Source: an uncultured Paraburkholderia sp.
Lineage (GTDB): Bacteria > Pseudomonadota > Gammaproteobacteria > Burkholderiales > Burkholderiaceae
Direction: 5' to 3'
Assembly: GCA_940746715.1 (NCBI GenBank)
Contig: CALNWN010000001.1
Coordinates: 744,001-808,000, forward strand
DNA length: 64,000 bases
The stretch's first letter is position 1; each line of letters opens with the position of its first letter. Of this stretch, positions 8,235 through 17,869 are shown one piece after another. The notes beneath the pieces were generated by a model. It did no database searches. It was not told the DNA's origin and worked only from the letters and a program-made list of their open reading frames with translations. The position numbers and the translations under genes were made by a program.

Positions 8235-10166
8235 ATGTTTACAATGCGAAGCATTGGCTTCGCCGCGAAACTTTTCGCGTGGCCCATGCCTTGCATGCAC
8301 ACCCCCGAACCACACCGACCTCTCGTACAATTGGAACATCTGACCATCGCCCAGCGCAACGCCCAGAACGCAAAGCTCGCGAGCTATGCGCACAGGCCGC
8401 TTGCGTTCCTTTTTCGCTTTATCCGCCGCCATCCGTTCGCTCATGCGACCGTGCTGTGCAGCGTGATAGCGGCCGTGGGCTGTGCGCTCGCTTCGCAGTA
8501 CGCGATCAAGCATCTTATCGATGTGCTCGGCACTGGCCGGCATCATCCGGGGCCGCTGCGGGGCGGGTTCGCGATCCTCGTCGGGCTGATCGCAGCGGAC
8601 AACCTGCTGTGGCGGGTCGGCGGCTGGGTGGCGGCGCACACGTTTGTCGCCGTGACCGGCGACTTGCGGCGCGACCTGTTCCAGTATCTGAGCGGCCATT
8701 CGCCGACCTACTACGCCGAAAAGCAGCCGGGCATGCTGGCAAGCCGGATCACCGCGACCTCGAACGCGGTCTACACGGCCGAGAACACCACAGCCTGGAA
8801 CGTGCTGCCGCCTTGCATCGCCGTGCTTGGCGCGATTTTCATGATCATCGCGGTGAACCCGTTGATGGCAGGCGGCCTGATGCTGTGCTCGGCTGTTCTG
8901 TCGGTGGTGCTCTACAAGCTGGCCGGGCGCGGCTCGGTGCGCCATCACCATTTCGCGACCAGGGCGGCTTCGGTAGACGGGGAACTCGTCGACGTCATCA
9001 GCAACATGGGCCTCGTGCGCGCGTTCGGCATGACGTTTCGCGAGCAGCAGCGGTTTGGTGCGACAGTCAAGGCGGAAATGGACGCGCGTCAGCAGAGTCT
9101 TCTTTATCTGGAAAAGCTGCGCCTGCTGCACGCGGTCATCACGGCGCTGCTCTCGGCGGGCCTGCTCGGCTGGGCGCTCGTGCTGTGGGATCAAGGCAAG
9201 GCGACCTCGGGCGATATCGTGCTCGTCAGCTCGCTCGGCTTCACGATTCTGCACGGCACGCGCGATCTCGCGGTCGCGCTGGTGGACGTGACCCAGCACG
9301 TTGCGCGTCTCGCGGAAGCAGTGCGCACGCTGCTCGAGCCGCACGGCATGCCCGATCGCGACGGCGCGACGGAACTCGTGCCGCAAGGCGGGCGCGTCGA
9401 CTTCGAGGGCGTGACGTTCGCCTATCCGCGCCGCCGGCCGATCCTCGATCATTTCGATCTGCACATCGAGCCGGGCCAGCGCGTTGGGCTCATCGGCAAG
9501 TCGGGCGCGGGCAAGTCGACCGTGCTCGCCCTGCTCCAGCGTTTCTACGAGACGCAAGGCGGCGCGATCAGGATCGACGGCCAGGACATCGCCACCATCA
9601 CGCAGGACAGCCTGCGCCACGCGATCGCGCTGGTGCCGCAGGACATTTCGCTGTTCCATCGCACGGTGTACGAAAACATTGCGTATGGCCGTCCCGAAGC
9701 GAGCCGCGAAGAAGTGCTGGCCGCGGCGCGCGAGGCGCGCTGCACCGACTTTATCGAGGCCATGCCGGAAGGCTTCGACACGATCGTCGGCGACCGCGGC
9801 GTGAAGCTCTCCGGCGGGCAGCGCCAGCGCATTGCGATTGCGCGCGCCATCCTGAAGAACGCGCCGATCCTGCTGCTCGACGAAGCCACCTCGGCACTCG
9901 ACAGCGCCTCGGAAGAAGCGATCCAGAAGGCGCTGGACCGGCTGATGGTGGGCCGCACGGTAATCGCGATCGCGCACCGCCTCTCCACGCTGCATAACTT
10001 CGACCGCATCATCGTGATGAGCGCCGGCAAGGTGATCGACGACGGCAGCCCCGAAGAACTGCGCCAGCGCCCCGGCCTATACCGCGACCTGTTGTCGAAA
10101 CAGTACGGCAAGGGCACGACGCTGCACGTCGGCGGCAAGAAGGTCGACGAACAGCATGTGATCTGA
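8235..10166 (+). CDS. ABC exporter, fused transmembrane and ATPase domains (MsbA-like)
   Basis: 643 residues. A six-helix membrane domain spans roughly residues 50-340, followed by a nucleotide-binding domain with Walker A GKSGAGKST, Q-loop LVPQDISLFH, signature LSGGQRQRIAIAR, Walker B ILLLDEATSALD and H-loop IAIAHRLST. It acts as a homodimer in the inner membrane exporting a lipid or drug-like substrate, not identifiable from sequence. The start is uncertain: no clear ribosome-binding site precedes the ATG at 8235, and ATGs at 8286 and 8295 are alternatives. The last 90 bases overlap the convergent otsA reading frame. A decayed relative lies at 3013-4745. Confidence 0.9.
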   Translation: MFTMRSIGFAAKLFAWPMPCMHTPEPHRPLVQLEHLTIAQRNAQNAKLASYAHRPLAFLFRFIRRHPFAHATVLCSVIAAVGCALASQYAIKHLIDVLGTGRHHPGPLRGGFAILVGLIAADNLLWRVGGWVAAHTFVAVTGDLRRDLFQYLSGHSPTYYAEKQPGMLASRITATSNAVYTAENTTAWNVLPPCIAVLGAIFMIIAVNPLMAGGLMLCSAVLSVVLYKLAGRGSVRHHHFATRAASVDGELVDVISNMGLVRAFGMTFREQQRFGATVKAEMDARQQSLLYLEKLRLLHAVITALLSAGLLGWALVLWDQGKATSGDIVLVSSLGFTILHGTRDLAVALVDVTQHVARLAEAVRTLLEPHGMPDRDGATELVPQGGRVDFEGVTFAYPRRRPILDHFDLHIEPGQRVGLIGKSGAGKSTVLALLQRFYETQGGAIRIDGQDIATITQDSLRHAIALVPQDISLFHRTVYENIAYGRPEASREEVLAAAREARCTDFIEAMPEGFDTIVGDRGVKLSGGQRQRIAIARAILKNAPILLLDEATSALDSASEEAIQKALDRLMVGRTVIAIAHRLSTLHNFDRIIVMSAGKVIDDGSPEELRQRPGLYRDLLSKQYGKGTTLHVGGKKVDEQHVI

Positions 10167-11585
10167 GCAGGCGCGCGAGCGCGCGCCGGCGGTGCGCGCT
10201 GCATCATCGGCGCTCTGCAGATCGCGCATGAAGTTGTCGCGCCAGACCGACACATTGTTCTCGCGCAATTGCGCCATCATGCCGCGGTGACGCGCCTGGC
10301 GCTCCGCGAGCGGCATCTGCAGCGCCGTCGCGAGCGCATCGGCCATTCCGTCGATGTCGACGGGATTCACAATCAGCGCGCCGTCCAGCTCCTGCGCGGC
10401 GCCGGCAAACCGCGACAGCACGAGCACGCCGGGATTCTCCGGGTCCTGTGCCGATACATACTCCTTCGCGACGAGGTTCATGCCGTCGCGCAACGGCGTC
10501 ACGTAGCCGACGTGCGCGGTGCGGAACAGCGCGGCCAGCGCCGAGCGCTCATATTGCTTGTGGATGTAGAGAATCGGCGTCCAGTCCAGCTCCGCGAAGC
10601 GTCCGTTGATGCGGCCGGACTCCCCTTCGAGCTGCAGGCGAATGTCTTGATAGGCATGCATGTCGGCGCGCGTGGGCGGCGCGATCTGCAGGAACGACAC
10701 CTTGTTGCGCTGCGCGGTGGCGTGTTCCAGCAGACGCTCGAACGCGCGAAACCGCTCGACGAGACCCTTCGAATAATCGAGGCGGTCCACGCTCATGATC
10801 AGCTTGCGCGAATGCAGTGTCGCTTTCATCGTGCGCACCGGCTTGCCGCGCTCGCCCGCTTTCGCGAGTTCGGCGATCTCGTCCGGATAAACGCCGATCG
10901 GGTAAGCCGCAGCGCGCAGCGTGCGGCCAAACGCGTGAATGGCGAGCGGGCCGCCGGCGGATGTGTCGACCGTGCCGTTCGCCTCGTTGACGACGTAGTC
11001 GCAAAACGCGCGCAGATCCGGTGCCGTCTGAAAGCCGAGCAGATCGAACGAACACAGGGCTTCCACGAGCTCGCGATGCGGTGGCACGGCGAGCAGCACT
11101 TGCGACGCCGGAAACGGAATGTGCAGGAAAAAGCCGATGCGATTCTTCACGCCCGCCGCGCGCAGCGCCTCGGCGAACGGAATCAGGTGATAGTCGTGGA
11201 CCCAGATCACGTCGTCGCGCAACAGCGGCACCAGTTGCTGCGCGAGCCACGCATTCACGCGGCAATAGCCTTCGAAATCGTGCCGGTCGTAATGCAGCAG
11301 ATCGGCCCGATAGTGCAAAGCCGGCCACAGCGTCGCGTTCGAGAAGCCGCGGTAGTACTGGTCATAGTCGCGGCGCATCAGCGCAATGGTCGCGAACGTC
11401 ACGGGGCCGCGCTCCTCGACCTTGATCTGCGGCTGGCCGGAGCTCAGCACTTCGCCGCTCCAGCCGAACCATATGCCGCCGGTTTCCTTCAGCGCGTCAT
11501 ACACGCCGACCGCGAGACCGCCCGCCGCCGGGCCGCCCTCCGAGATCGGCGCAACCCGGTTCGAAACGATAATCAGTCGGCTCAT
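10077..11585 (-). CDS. otsA: Alpha,alpha-trehalose-phosphate synthase (UDP-forming)
   Basis: 502 residues, family GT20. It joins UDP-glucose and glucose-6-phosphate to trehalose-6-phosphate, which OtsB dephosphorylates for osmotic and desiccation protection. Visible motifs are IVSNRVAP at the N terminus, the [11 protein letters not shown] loop, [10 protein letters not shown] and [11 protein letters not shown] (phosphate-binding Arg and Lys). It is about 28 residues longer than the E. coli enzyme. The extra C-terminal residues after [12 protein letters not shown] are unlike the family and run 90 bases into the convergent ABC exporter gene, so an original stop may have been lost. Second gene of an otsBA operon, 82 bases after otsB. 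Confidence 0.95.
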   Translation of the reverse strand: MSRLIIVSNRVAPISEGGPAAGGLAVGVYDALKETGGIWFGWSGEVLSSGQPQIKVEERGPVTFATIALMRRDYDQYYRGFSNATLWPALHYRADLLHYDRHDFEGYCRVNAWLAQQLVPLLRDDVIWVHDYHLIPFAEALRAAGVKNRIGFFLHIPFPASQVLLAVPPHRELVEALCSFDLLGFQTAPDLRAFCDYVVNEANGTVDTSAGGPLAIHAFGRTLRAAAYPIGVYPDEIAELAKAGERGKPVRTMKATLHSRKLIMSVDRLDYSKGLVERFRAFERLLEHATAQRNKVSFLQIAPPTRADMHAYQDIRLQLEGESGRINGRFAELDWTPILYIHKQYERSALAALFRTAHVGYVTPLRDGMNLVAKEYVSAQDPENPGVLVLSRFAGAAQELDGALIVNPVDIDGMADALATALQMPLAERQARHRGMMAQLRENNVSVWRDNFMRDLQSADDAARTAGARSRACSDHMLFVDLLAADVQRRALAVLFRQQVAV

Positions 11586-11667
11586 GAAGCGCTGTCCCCG
11601 ATGTAATGCGTCGTTGTCGCGCTATGTCGTGCGCGTTGTAAGCGTTGCGGCGCGGGCGACGCGAGCG

Positions 11668-12417
11668 TCATGCGCCACGCGCGGCCGCGACCACTGTCTG
11701 CAGCCAGTCGAGCAGCGCGGTCACCGAGTCGAGGCGCGAGCGCGCCGTGGTCTCGCCCGCGCCGACCTTGATGGACAGCCCGTCGCGCTCGTTGACGACC
11801 GCGAAGCCTTTTTCGTCGGTCAGGTCGTCGCCGGCAAACACCGCCTTGCGTCCGACGAACGGCGGTTCGTCGAGGAACGCGCGCAGCGCGCGGCCCTTGT
11901 CGACATCTTTCGGCTTGATTTCGTACACCATCTTGCCCGGCTGCAGCACATACGAGCTCGGGTAGTCCGTGACGAGCCGCTGGGTCGCCTCGCGCGCTGC
12001 CGGTTCGCGGTCCGGCGCGTTGCGATAGTGCAGCGCGAGCGCTGCGCCCTTGATTTCGAGCAGCATGCCGGGGTTGGCGTTGACCACGTCGGCGAGCACC
12101 TGCTCCATACGCAGAAGCCGCTCGTCGTGAAAGCCGATGCGTTGCGTGTCGCCATTCGCGTCGCGCCGCTCGGCGCCGTGCAAACCAGCAATCGGCAGAT
12201 CGGGCATGCCGAGAAAGCTGTCGATGCTGTCGATGCCGCGGCCCGACACCACCGCGACCGCCCCGTTCGTCAGGCGGCGCAATTCGCCCAGCAGGTCGAT
12301 CACGCGAGGCTGCACCTGCACGCCGTCGGGCGTAGGCGCAAGTTCGACGAGCGTGCCGTCGAAATCGAAGAAAAACGCGGTCTCGCTCGGAGACAGGAAA
12401 GCTGGAAGTGCGTGCAT
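11668..12417 (-). CDS. otsB: Trehalose-6-phosphate phosphatase
   Basis: 249 residues, HAD superfamily. The nucleophile motif FFFDFDGTLVEL is at residues 15-26, and the C-terminal metal-binding motif is FAGDDLTDEKGF; both are intact. It converts trehalose-6-phosphate to trehalose in the cytosol. It lies just upstream of otsA in the same direction, so synthase and phosphatase are made together. No sigma-factor motif is clear in the upstream gap. Confidence 0.95.
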   Translation of the reverse strand: MHALPAFLSPSETAFFFDFDGTLVELAPTPDGVQVQPRVIDLLGELRRLTNGAVAVVSGRGIDSIDSFLGMPDLPIAGLHGAERRDANGDTQRIGFHDERLLRMEQVLADVVNANPGMLLEIKGAALALHYRNAPDREPAAREATQRLVTDYPSSYVLQPGKMVYEIKPKDVDKGRALRAFLDEPPFVGRKAVFAGDDLTDEKGFAVVNERDGLSIKVGAGETTARSRLDSVTALLDWLQTVVAAARGA

Positions 12418-12820
12418 CGGTCAATTTGCCTTTCGGCCTGTGCAGCCGGAAAAGTGTGCGCATCTTACCGCGCATCCACCAATTTTTCGAGAAACGAAGC
12501 CGCGCCGCCGACGCCAAGGCGCGGCGCCGCCGCCCGATCAGCGCGCGCTCGCCCGGATTGCGTTCAAAACGGAAACGATCCGGCTTCAGTCGGCTTTCAG
12601 CCACGTGCGTCAAATTGCCTCGCAAACCGCGCGCCCGTGGGCTGCGAGCGACGCCATCCGTCAATTTGCGATACAGTCGCAGCCACACGAGACTTTGGCG
12701 TTACGACGATTTTTGTCCACTATAGCGAACCGCTCGCTTCCCGAGGCGTGCGCCTCGACGGCGTCAGAGCGGACGCGCGGCGGCAAGCGCCGCTCTTCAA
12801 TCGAGTCATGGATACCTGCT
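12418..12820. other. Intergenic region between divergent otsB and sco
   Basis: About 400 bases with no convincing coding sequence on either strand. It should hold the divergent promoters of otsBA and the copper-delivery genes. I could not identify clear -35/-10 pairs, operators or hairpins. Confidence 0.4.
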
Positions 12821-13489
12821 TTGTTCCCGACCCTCTCACTGCGACGGCTGCAACCTGACCCGGCGGCGTCGCGCCGCGCTGGAACGACGCGCCAGCTCGC
12901 GTCGGCGGTCAGGGCGGGCGCGCTCATCGCCATGGTCGCGCTGGCAGGCTGCACGAATGCGGGGTCGTCCTGGCATTTGACCAACGTGAGCGGGCATTTG
13001 CCGGACCTGGATTTCTCGCTGACAGGCGACGACGGCCGTCCCGTCACGGGCGCTTCGTTCAGGGGCCGCGCGTCGCTCGTCTATTTTGGCTACACGCATT
13101 GCCCCGACGTCTGCCCGGAAACCATGGGCCGGCTGATTGAGGTGCTCGCCAAACTGGGCCCCGACGCGCAGAAGGTGCGCATTCTCTTCGTCACCGTCGA
13201 CCCCGCGCGCGACACGCCGCAGGCATTACACGACTACGTCGGCGCATTCGACTCGAAGCATGCCGAGGGACTGACCGGCACCGACTGGCAGATCGAGTCG
13301 CTCGCAAAGCGCTACCGGGTTGCGTATCAGATGGAAAAGCGCGACCCCAACGGCAATTACGAAGTCACCCATAGTTCCGCCGTCTACGTTTTCGACGCGC
13401 AAGGCCGCGCGCGCCTGCTCGCGACCGACAACGACACGCCCGATGCCATTGCAGAAGACCTGCGCCGCATCGTCGATCAACGCTCCTGA
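12821..13489 (+). CDS. SCO1/SenC family copper chaperone lipoprotein
   Basis: About 222 residues. A hydrophobic segment ends in the lipobox LAGC, so the protein is probably a lipoprotein facing the periplasm. The thioredoxin-like domain has the copper-binding CPDVC motif in GYTHCPDVCPETM, the VDPARDTP signature and the later metal-ligand His in YEVTHSSAVY. It delivers copper, or reduces the site, for CuA assembly in cytochrome oxidase. No in-frame ATG exists upstream of the signal region; TTG at 12821 is my best start and is uncertain. The PCu(A)C gene follows within ten bases. Confidence 0.88.
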   Translation: MFPTLSLRRLQPDPAASRRAGTTRQLASAVRAGALIAMVALAGCTNAGSSWHLTNVSGHLPDLDFSLTGDDGRPVTGASFRGRASLVYFGYTHCPDVCPETMGRLIEVLAKLGPDAQKVRILFVTVDPARDTPQALHDYVGAFDSKHAEGLTGTDWQIESLAKRYRVAYQMEKRDPNGNYEVTHSSAVYVFDAQGRARLLATDNDTPDAIAEDLRRIVDQRS

Positions 13490-13498
13490 CCATTGACC

Positions 13499-13981
13499 AT
13501 GACTTCTATCACGAACAACGTCCGAACTCTGTCCGTGCGTGCGGGCGCATTTGCCGGCGCCCTTGCCCTCTCGCTTGCCTTCGCGAGCAACGTCCACGCG
13601 GCCGGCGCGCAGGCGATCACCGCCAAAGACGCGTGGGTGCGCTGGCTGCCGAACAACCTGCCGGCGGCCGGCTACGTGACGCTCGTGAATGCCGGCGACA
13701 AGCCGGTCGACCTCGTCGACATTTCGAGCAGCGATTACGGCGACGCGATGCTGCATCAAACGGTGTCGAACGGTTCGTCGCAGAAAATGGTGATGGTCGA
13801 CAAGCTCACGGTGCCGGCGCACGGCCAGGTCGCGATCGCCCCCGGCGGCTATCACGTCATGCTCGAAGATGCGAAGCACAAGATCGCGCCGGGCGACACC
13901 GTGCACCTGAAACTGAAGTTCTCCGACGGCGCCACGCTCGACACGCCTTTCACGGTCAAGTCGCCGGCGCAGACCAAGTAA
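13499..13981 (+). CDS. pcuC: Periplasmic copper chaperone PCu(A)C
   Basis: 160 residues with a cleavable signal peptide (AGALALSLAFASNVHAAG). The copper-binding pattern H(M)-x-M-x-HxM is visible: MLHQTVSNGSSQKMVMV followed by the conserved PGGYHVMLEDAK. It hands Cu(I) to SCO and the CuA centre of cytochrome oxidase. The gene begins nine bases after sco and is followed by ctaG, forming a copper-delivery operon. The ATG at 13499 is preferred over an in-frame TTG two codons upstream. Confidence 0.9.
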   Translation: MTSITNNVRTLSVRAGAFAGALALSLAFASNVHAAGAQAITAKDAWVRWLPNNLPAAGYVTLVNAGDKPVDLVDISSSDYGDAMLHQTVSNGSSQKMVMVDKLTVPAHGQVAIAPGGYHVMLEDAKHKIAPGDTVHLKLKFSDGATLDTPFTVKSPAQTK

Positions 13982-13999
13982 GCCCGACTGTCCGCAGCA

Positions 14000-14923
14000 A
14001 TGAACCTGCTCTACTGGCTCGATCCCTGGGAATTTTCGCCGACGGTTGTCGTCGCGCTGCTTGTGCCTGCCATATTGTTCGTGCGCGGCGCGGGCCGGGC
14101 AAAGGTGTCGATGGCGCGCCGCATTTCCTTCTGGTTCGGGCTCGTGGCCTTGTACGTCGCGTTGCATACGCGGCTCGATTATTTCTTCGAGCACGAGTTC
14201 TTCATGCATCGGGCGCAGCATCTCGTGCTGCATCACCTTGGACCGTTTTTTATCGCGCTGTCGTATCCTGGCGCCGCATTGCGCGCGGGCATTCCGTTCA
14301 GCTGGCGTCAACGCTTCGTGCGGCCCGTGCTCGCCACGCCGGCCATGCGCAAGCTGCTCGATGTCGTCATGCATCCGGTCGTCGCGGTGGTGCTGTTCGT
14401 CGGGCTCATCTACTTCTGGCTGATGTCGCCGGTCCATTTTGTCGCGATGCTCGACTGGCGGCTTTACCGCGTGATGAACTGGAGCATGGTGATCGACGGC
14501 CTGTTGTTCTGGTGGCTCGTGCTCGATCCGCGCCCGGCGCCGCCCGCCCGTTTGTCGCCCGGCAAGCGCGTGCTGGTGGTCATCGCTGCGATTCCGCCGC
14601 AGATCGTTCTGGGCGCGTTTATCTTCTTCACGCCGCACGAGCTCTATCCGATCTATTCGATCTGCGGCCGCGCGTTCACATGGCTCAGTCCGATGCGCGA
14701 TCAACAGATCGGCGGGCTGCTGCTGTGGATTCCCGGTTCGATGATGAGCGTGATCGGCGCGCTTATCGCGCTGCGTCACTGGATGCGTTTGTCCGCCCGC
14801 GGCCGGCTGCGCGGTGAGCGCCACGCGATGGCGCGTCCAGCTGGCGGGGCCACCGACGCCAATCACGCAACGAATGCGCTCGCCGCGAAAACCGCCTCGT
14901 CAACCGACGCGAGTCGCGGCTGA
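14000..14923 (+). CDS. CtaG-type (caa3) cytochrome c oxidase assembly membrane protein
   Basis: 307 residues with about seven hydrophobic segments. It begins MNLLYWLDPWEFSPTVV and has a His-rich stretch between helices two and three (FFMHRAQHLVLHHLGPFF) typical of the Caa3_CtaG family. The family supports assembly of heme-copper oxidases, probably by handling copper in the membrane. The C-terminal 40 residues are a hydrophilic Ala/Thr-rich tail. It lies 18 bases after pcuC in the same operon. Confidence 0.88.
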   Translation: MNLLYWLDPWEFSPTVVVALLVPAILFVRGAGRAKVSMARRISFWFGLVALYVALHTRLDYFFEHEFFMHRAQHLVLHHLGPFFIALSYPGAALRAGIPFSWRQRFVRPVLATPAMRKLLDVVMHPVVAVVLFVGLIYFWLMSPVHFVAMLDWRLYRVMNWSMVIDGLLFWWLVLDPRPAPPARLSPGKRVLVVIAAIPPQIVLGAFIFFTPHELYPIYSICGRAFTWLSPMRDQQIGGLLLWIPGSMMSVIGALIALRHWMRLSARGRLRGERHAMARPAGGATDANHATNALAAKTASSTDASRG

Positions 14924-14989
14924 TGCGCACAATGATGCGCGGCTCTCACGTCGCTTGAATCTGCGTCGACGCAAAGGCCGTGAGCCGCT

Positions 14990-15514
14990 TCAGGCCGAAC
15001 GCATCCAGACGTGCGGAATGCCGTCTTCTTCGTGAAGCTCCGAGACAGGCTCAAAACCGAACGCGCCGTAGAAACGTTGCAGATGCGCCTGTGCATGCAG
15101 GCGAACCGGCGTGCCGGGCCACTGCGTGCGAATGTGCGCGATCGCGCGCTCCAGCATCGCATTGCCGAGGCCGATGCCGCGAAATGCCGCGGTCGTCAGC
15201 ACCCGGCCGATGCGGATATCGGCGTCGTCGGCATCGGGCAAAAGCACGCGCAGGTAGCCGGCGAGCGGCGGCCGCGTCGTGAGCGCCGCTGCTGGCGCGG
15301 ACTCACCGGCGGGGACGCCGAACGCGAGCAGATGCCACGCGTCGAGGTCGAGTCCGTCGATATCGCCATACAGGCAGTTCTGCTCGATCACGAAGACTGC
15401 GCTGCGCGCGGCGAGCATTGCGTAGACCTCGGCGCTCGTCAGTTCGTCGAACGCTTTCCAGCGCCATTCGAGTGCCGCGAGGCGCGCTGCGGCGGTTTGC
15501 TGCGGTTCAGTCAT
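14990..15514 (-). CDS. elaA: ElaA-like GNAT acetyltransferase
   Basis: About 174 residues. It begins WRWKAFDELTSAEVYAML and has VFVIEQNCLYGDIDGLD and GRVLTTAAFRGIGLGNAML, the acetyl-CoA loop (R/Q-x-x-G-x-G/A) of GNAT enzymes as in E. coli ElaA. The substrate is unknown. The ATG at 15514 fits ElaA starts; a longer frame to 15610 has no family support. It converges on ctaG. Confidence 0.85.
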   Translation of the reverse strand: MTEPQQTAAARLAALEWRWKAFDELTSAEVYAMLAARSAVFVIEQNCLYGDIDGLDLDAWHLLAFGVPAGESAPAAALTTRPPLAGYLRVLLPDADDADIRIGRVLTTAAFRGIGLGNAMLERAIAHIRTQWPGTPVRLHAQAHLQRFYGAFGFEPVSELHEEDGIPHVWMRSA

Positions 15515-15765
15515 GAGAGGATTTTCTTTTAGAGCCGCGCCTTTGCAAGCAAAAGCGAGACAACAGCGAGGCAACGAGCCAACGCTAGAGGCGAACGGCG
15601 ACGACGCCATTACGCAGCGCGCGGCGGCATCCGGATGGCGGTTCGGTTATTCAGGAAACCGTGTGATTTTACGCGTCTCGACAAGGTCGCCGCAGGTCCC
15701 CCCGCCGCTTTGTCGCGCCGTTTTGTCACGCAGCTTCTCCCGCAGGTTCTGCTGCAGCTTCCGCC

Positions 15766-16452
15766 CTACTCGCTTTCGAACACCGGTTGCACCGGCCGCG
15801 CGAGACATTCGACGAGATTCCCCGGCCCGCACAGATGCAGCGCGCCCATCACCACCAGCGTTCGCTGCGCTCGCGGGAAAAGGTTTTTCACGCGCTCTGC
15901 CCACAGGCGATTGCGCGTATCCAGAATCGCGCGCCGGATCTCGGGCAATGTGAACATCGGCGATTCGACGGCAATGCGATGCACGGCCGCGAGATCGCCG
16001 TCAAGCCATGCCGCGTGCATGCGCTCGAGCGAGCGCTGCGGCTCGCCGACGTCCTTTATCAGCGCCGCGAGCGCGGCGGCGACGACATCGGGCGGAATCG
16101 ACTCGAGCGCGTCGGCGACTTCGCTCGCCGTTTCCAGATACTCATAAGGTTTGCCGTGCGCAAGCGCCCAGCGCAGCATGCGCGGTTCGACGCCCTCCAC
16201 GAGCTGCTGAAAAGTGTCGGCGCGACGATCAGCGCGGCCCACGGCCTGAGATCGGCTAGCGGCGCCAACGGGCCTTCAGTCGGCCACGCGGCTTGCAGAC
16301 GAGTCCACGCGTCGGCGGATCGGATTCGAATACCAGCGTTTCGGCCCAGTCATAGGCTTCTTCGACCCAAGGCGGCGTTCGGCGGCTCGCGGCGGAAAAA
16401 GATGCATCGAGCCAAGCAGGCGCACTGTCGTGCCGGGAATGTGCAGATACAT
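15766..16452 (-). pseudogene. TraB/GumN family protein, broken by at least three frameshifts
   Basis: The ORF has to be read in successive frames. It begins MYLHIPGTTVRLLGSMHLFP (start at 16452), shifts near 16388 to AASRRTPPWVEEAYDWAETL, shifts near 16262 to PLADLRPWAALIVAPTLF and shifts again near 16208 to VEGVEPRMLRWALAHGKPYE through to the stop. The conserved N-terminal GSMHLFP and C-terminal MGALHLCGPGNLVECL are characteristic of the TraB/GumN family, whose function is poorly known. Three independent indels in 700 bases leave no long product. Confidence 0.85.
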
Positions 16453-16627
16453 GCGTGTCAGATGGCGAAGGGCGAAGGGCGAAGAGCAAAGCCGCATTGT
16501 GCGCCATGTCGTCGGCGTGTCGCGCGGCTGGGGTTGGAGGCCTCGCACTGCACACGCGTTCAAGCCGACGCCGAGCGCAGAAAAAAGAAAAGCCCGACAG
16601 GTCGGGGCTTTTCGGCACTTCAACTAC

Positions 16628-16701
16628 TGGAGGCGCGAGCCGGAGTCGAACCGGCCTAAACGGCTTTGCAGGCCGCTGCATAACCGCTTTGCTATCGCGC
16701 C
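16628..16701 (-). tRNA. tRNA-Cys (anticodon GCA)
   Basis: 74 nt with encoded CCA. The acceptor stem GGCGCGA pairs perfectly with TCGCGCC, the discriminator base is T, the anticodon loop is CTGCAAA, and the T loop is GGTTCGACTCC. It sits downstream of tRNA-Gly and is probably co-transcribed with it. Confidence 0.97.
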
Positions 16702-16799
16702 GCAAGCGGATCGGAATCTAGCTGCAGATTCGCTGATTTGTCCAGTGGACAACCGTCAGTCCACCAAACAAAAAGGGAAGCGTTGCTTCCCCTGATGTA

Positions 16800-16875
16800 T
16801 GGAGCGGAAGACGAGGCTCGAACTCGCGACCTCAACCTTGGCAAGGTTGCGCTCTACCAACTGAGCTACTCCCGC
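16800..16875 (-). tRNA. tRNA-Gly (anticodon GCC)
   Basis: 76 nt with encoded CCA. The acceptor stem GCGGGAG pairs with CTTCCGC, the D arm is TAGCTCAGTTGG, the anticodon loop TTGCCAA reads GGC codons, and the T arm is GAGTTCGAGCCTC. Its position between pgsA and tRNA-Cys matches pgsA-glyW-cysT of enterobacteria. Confidence 0.97.
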
Positions 16876-16945
16876 GTGGTACTACTGTGTGCTGCATTCT
16901 TCTACTGCACCCGACGCTCAGAACTGCGTGCATCGTAGAAATGAG

Positions 16946-16974
16946 ATTATGGAGAAACGACTGAAACGTGTCAA
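16946..16974 (-). promoter_or_regulatory. Sigma-70 promoter of the tRNA-Gly/tRNA-Cys operon
   Basis: On the minus strand a consensus -35 TTGACA (16974-16969), a 17-base spacer and a -10 CATAAT (16951-16946) point at the tRNA pair. The predicted start would give a leader of about 60 bases before tRNA-Gly. Both hexamers and the spacing are near ideal. Confidence 0.8.
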
Positions 16975-17096
16975 CCCCCTTTGCTAATCTCTTTAACTGA
17001 ACAGATTTCACTCAGGAGCTCCCGGCTTGTCACTGCTTTTCGCCGCTTATGACTGCTTCTCGCCGCCATACCAGACAGCCGGGACAACGCGCGAAC

Positions 17097-17690
17097 TCAG
17101 ACCGCCCCGCCCCGTTCGCGGATTTGCGGCCACGCGAGCTTCATGTAATAGAGCATCGACCAGATGGTCAGGAATGCCGCAAGATAGATGAGCCACAGGC
17201 CCCATGTGCGTGTGTCGATGGCCACGCCGCCGCCGAACGACAACGGGCCGTTGAACAACAGCATGGGAATCGCCACCATCTGGCAAGCCGTCTTGAATTT
17301 GCCGAGCGAGTTCACGGCCACGCTCTTCGACGCCCCGATCTGCGCCATCCATTCGCGCAGCGCCGAAATGGCGATCTCTCGTCCGACGATCACGAGCGCA
17401 ATCGCCGAGTCGATGCGCGCGAGCTGCACGAGCACGAGCAAGGCGGCTGTCACCATCAGCTTGTCGGCAACCGGATCGAGAAACGCGCCGAACGCCGAGG
17501 TCTGATTCCACTTGCGAGCCAGGTAACCGTCGAACCAGTCTGTCAGTGCGGCCAGCACAAAGATGGTCGCCGCCGCGAGATTGCGGTGCGCCGGGCTCAT
17601 CATCATGTCGGGCAAATAGAACACGCCGACGACGAGCGGAATCAGAACGATCCGCAGCCAGGTCAGGAAAATCGGGAAGTTGAACGGCAT
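17097..17690 (-). CDS. pgsA: CDP-diacylglycerol-glycerol-3-phosphate 3-phosphatidyltransferase
   Basis: 197 residues, multi-spanning. It condenses CDP-diacylglycerol with glycerol-3-phosphate, the committed step to phosphatidylglycerol and cardiolipin. The CDP-alcohol phosphotransferase signature is complete in DWFDGYLARKWNQTSAFGAF followed by LDPVADK (D-x2-DG-x2-AR-x8-G-x3-D-x3-D). The start at 17690 begins MPFNFPIFLTWLRI, as in the family. uvrC lies 179 bases upstream and the tRNA-Gly/Cys pair downstream, the conserved uvrC-pgsA-tRNA order. Confidence 0.96.
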   Translation of the reverse strand: MPFNFPIFLTWLRIVLIPLVVGVFYLPDMMMSPAHRNLAAATIFVLAALTDWFDGYLARKWNQTSAFGAFLDPVADKLMVTAALLVLVQLARIDSAIALVIVGREIAISALREWMAQIGASKSVAVNSLGKFKTACQMVAIPMLLFNGPLSFGGGVAIDTRTWGLWLIYLAAFLTIWSMLYYMKLAWPQIRERGGAV

Positions 17691-17869
17691 GGGCAGGCGC
17701 AGCGTCTGACAGGAGAGATGCAATTGTGCCGTGTCACCGTGCCTGCCACAAGCAAAGCGGCGCCGCGAGCCGGGCGTGTACGCCTTGCGTGTGCGCCTCA
17801 CACGCGCGCCCACCTTCGCGGGGCGCACGGCTGCCTCCGGCCGGGCGCCTGAGCGGCGGGTGTCGCAAA

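Noticed and set aside
8100..9995. 631-codon open frame opposite the ABC exporter
   Set aside because: Composition is Arg/Ala/His-rich nonsense typical of antisense to GC-rich coding sequence; the exporter motifs are on the plus strand.
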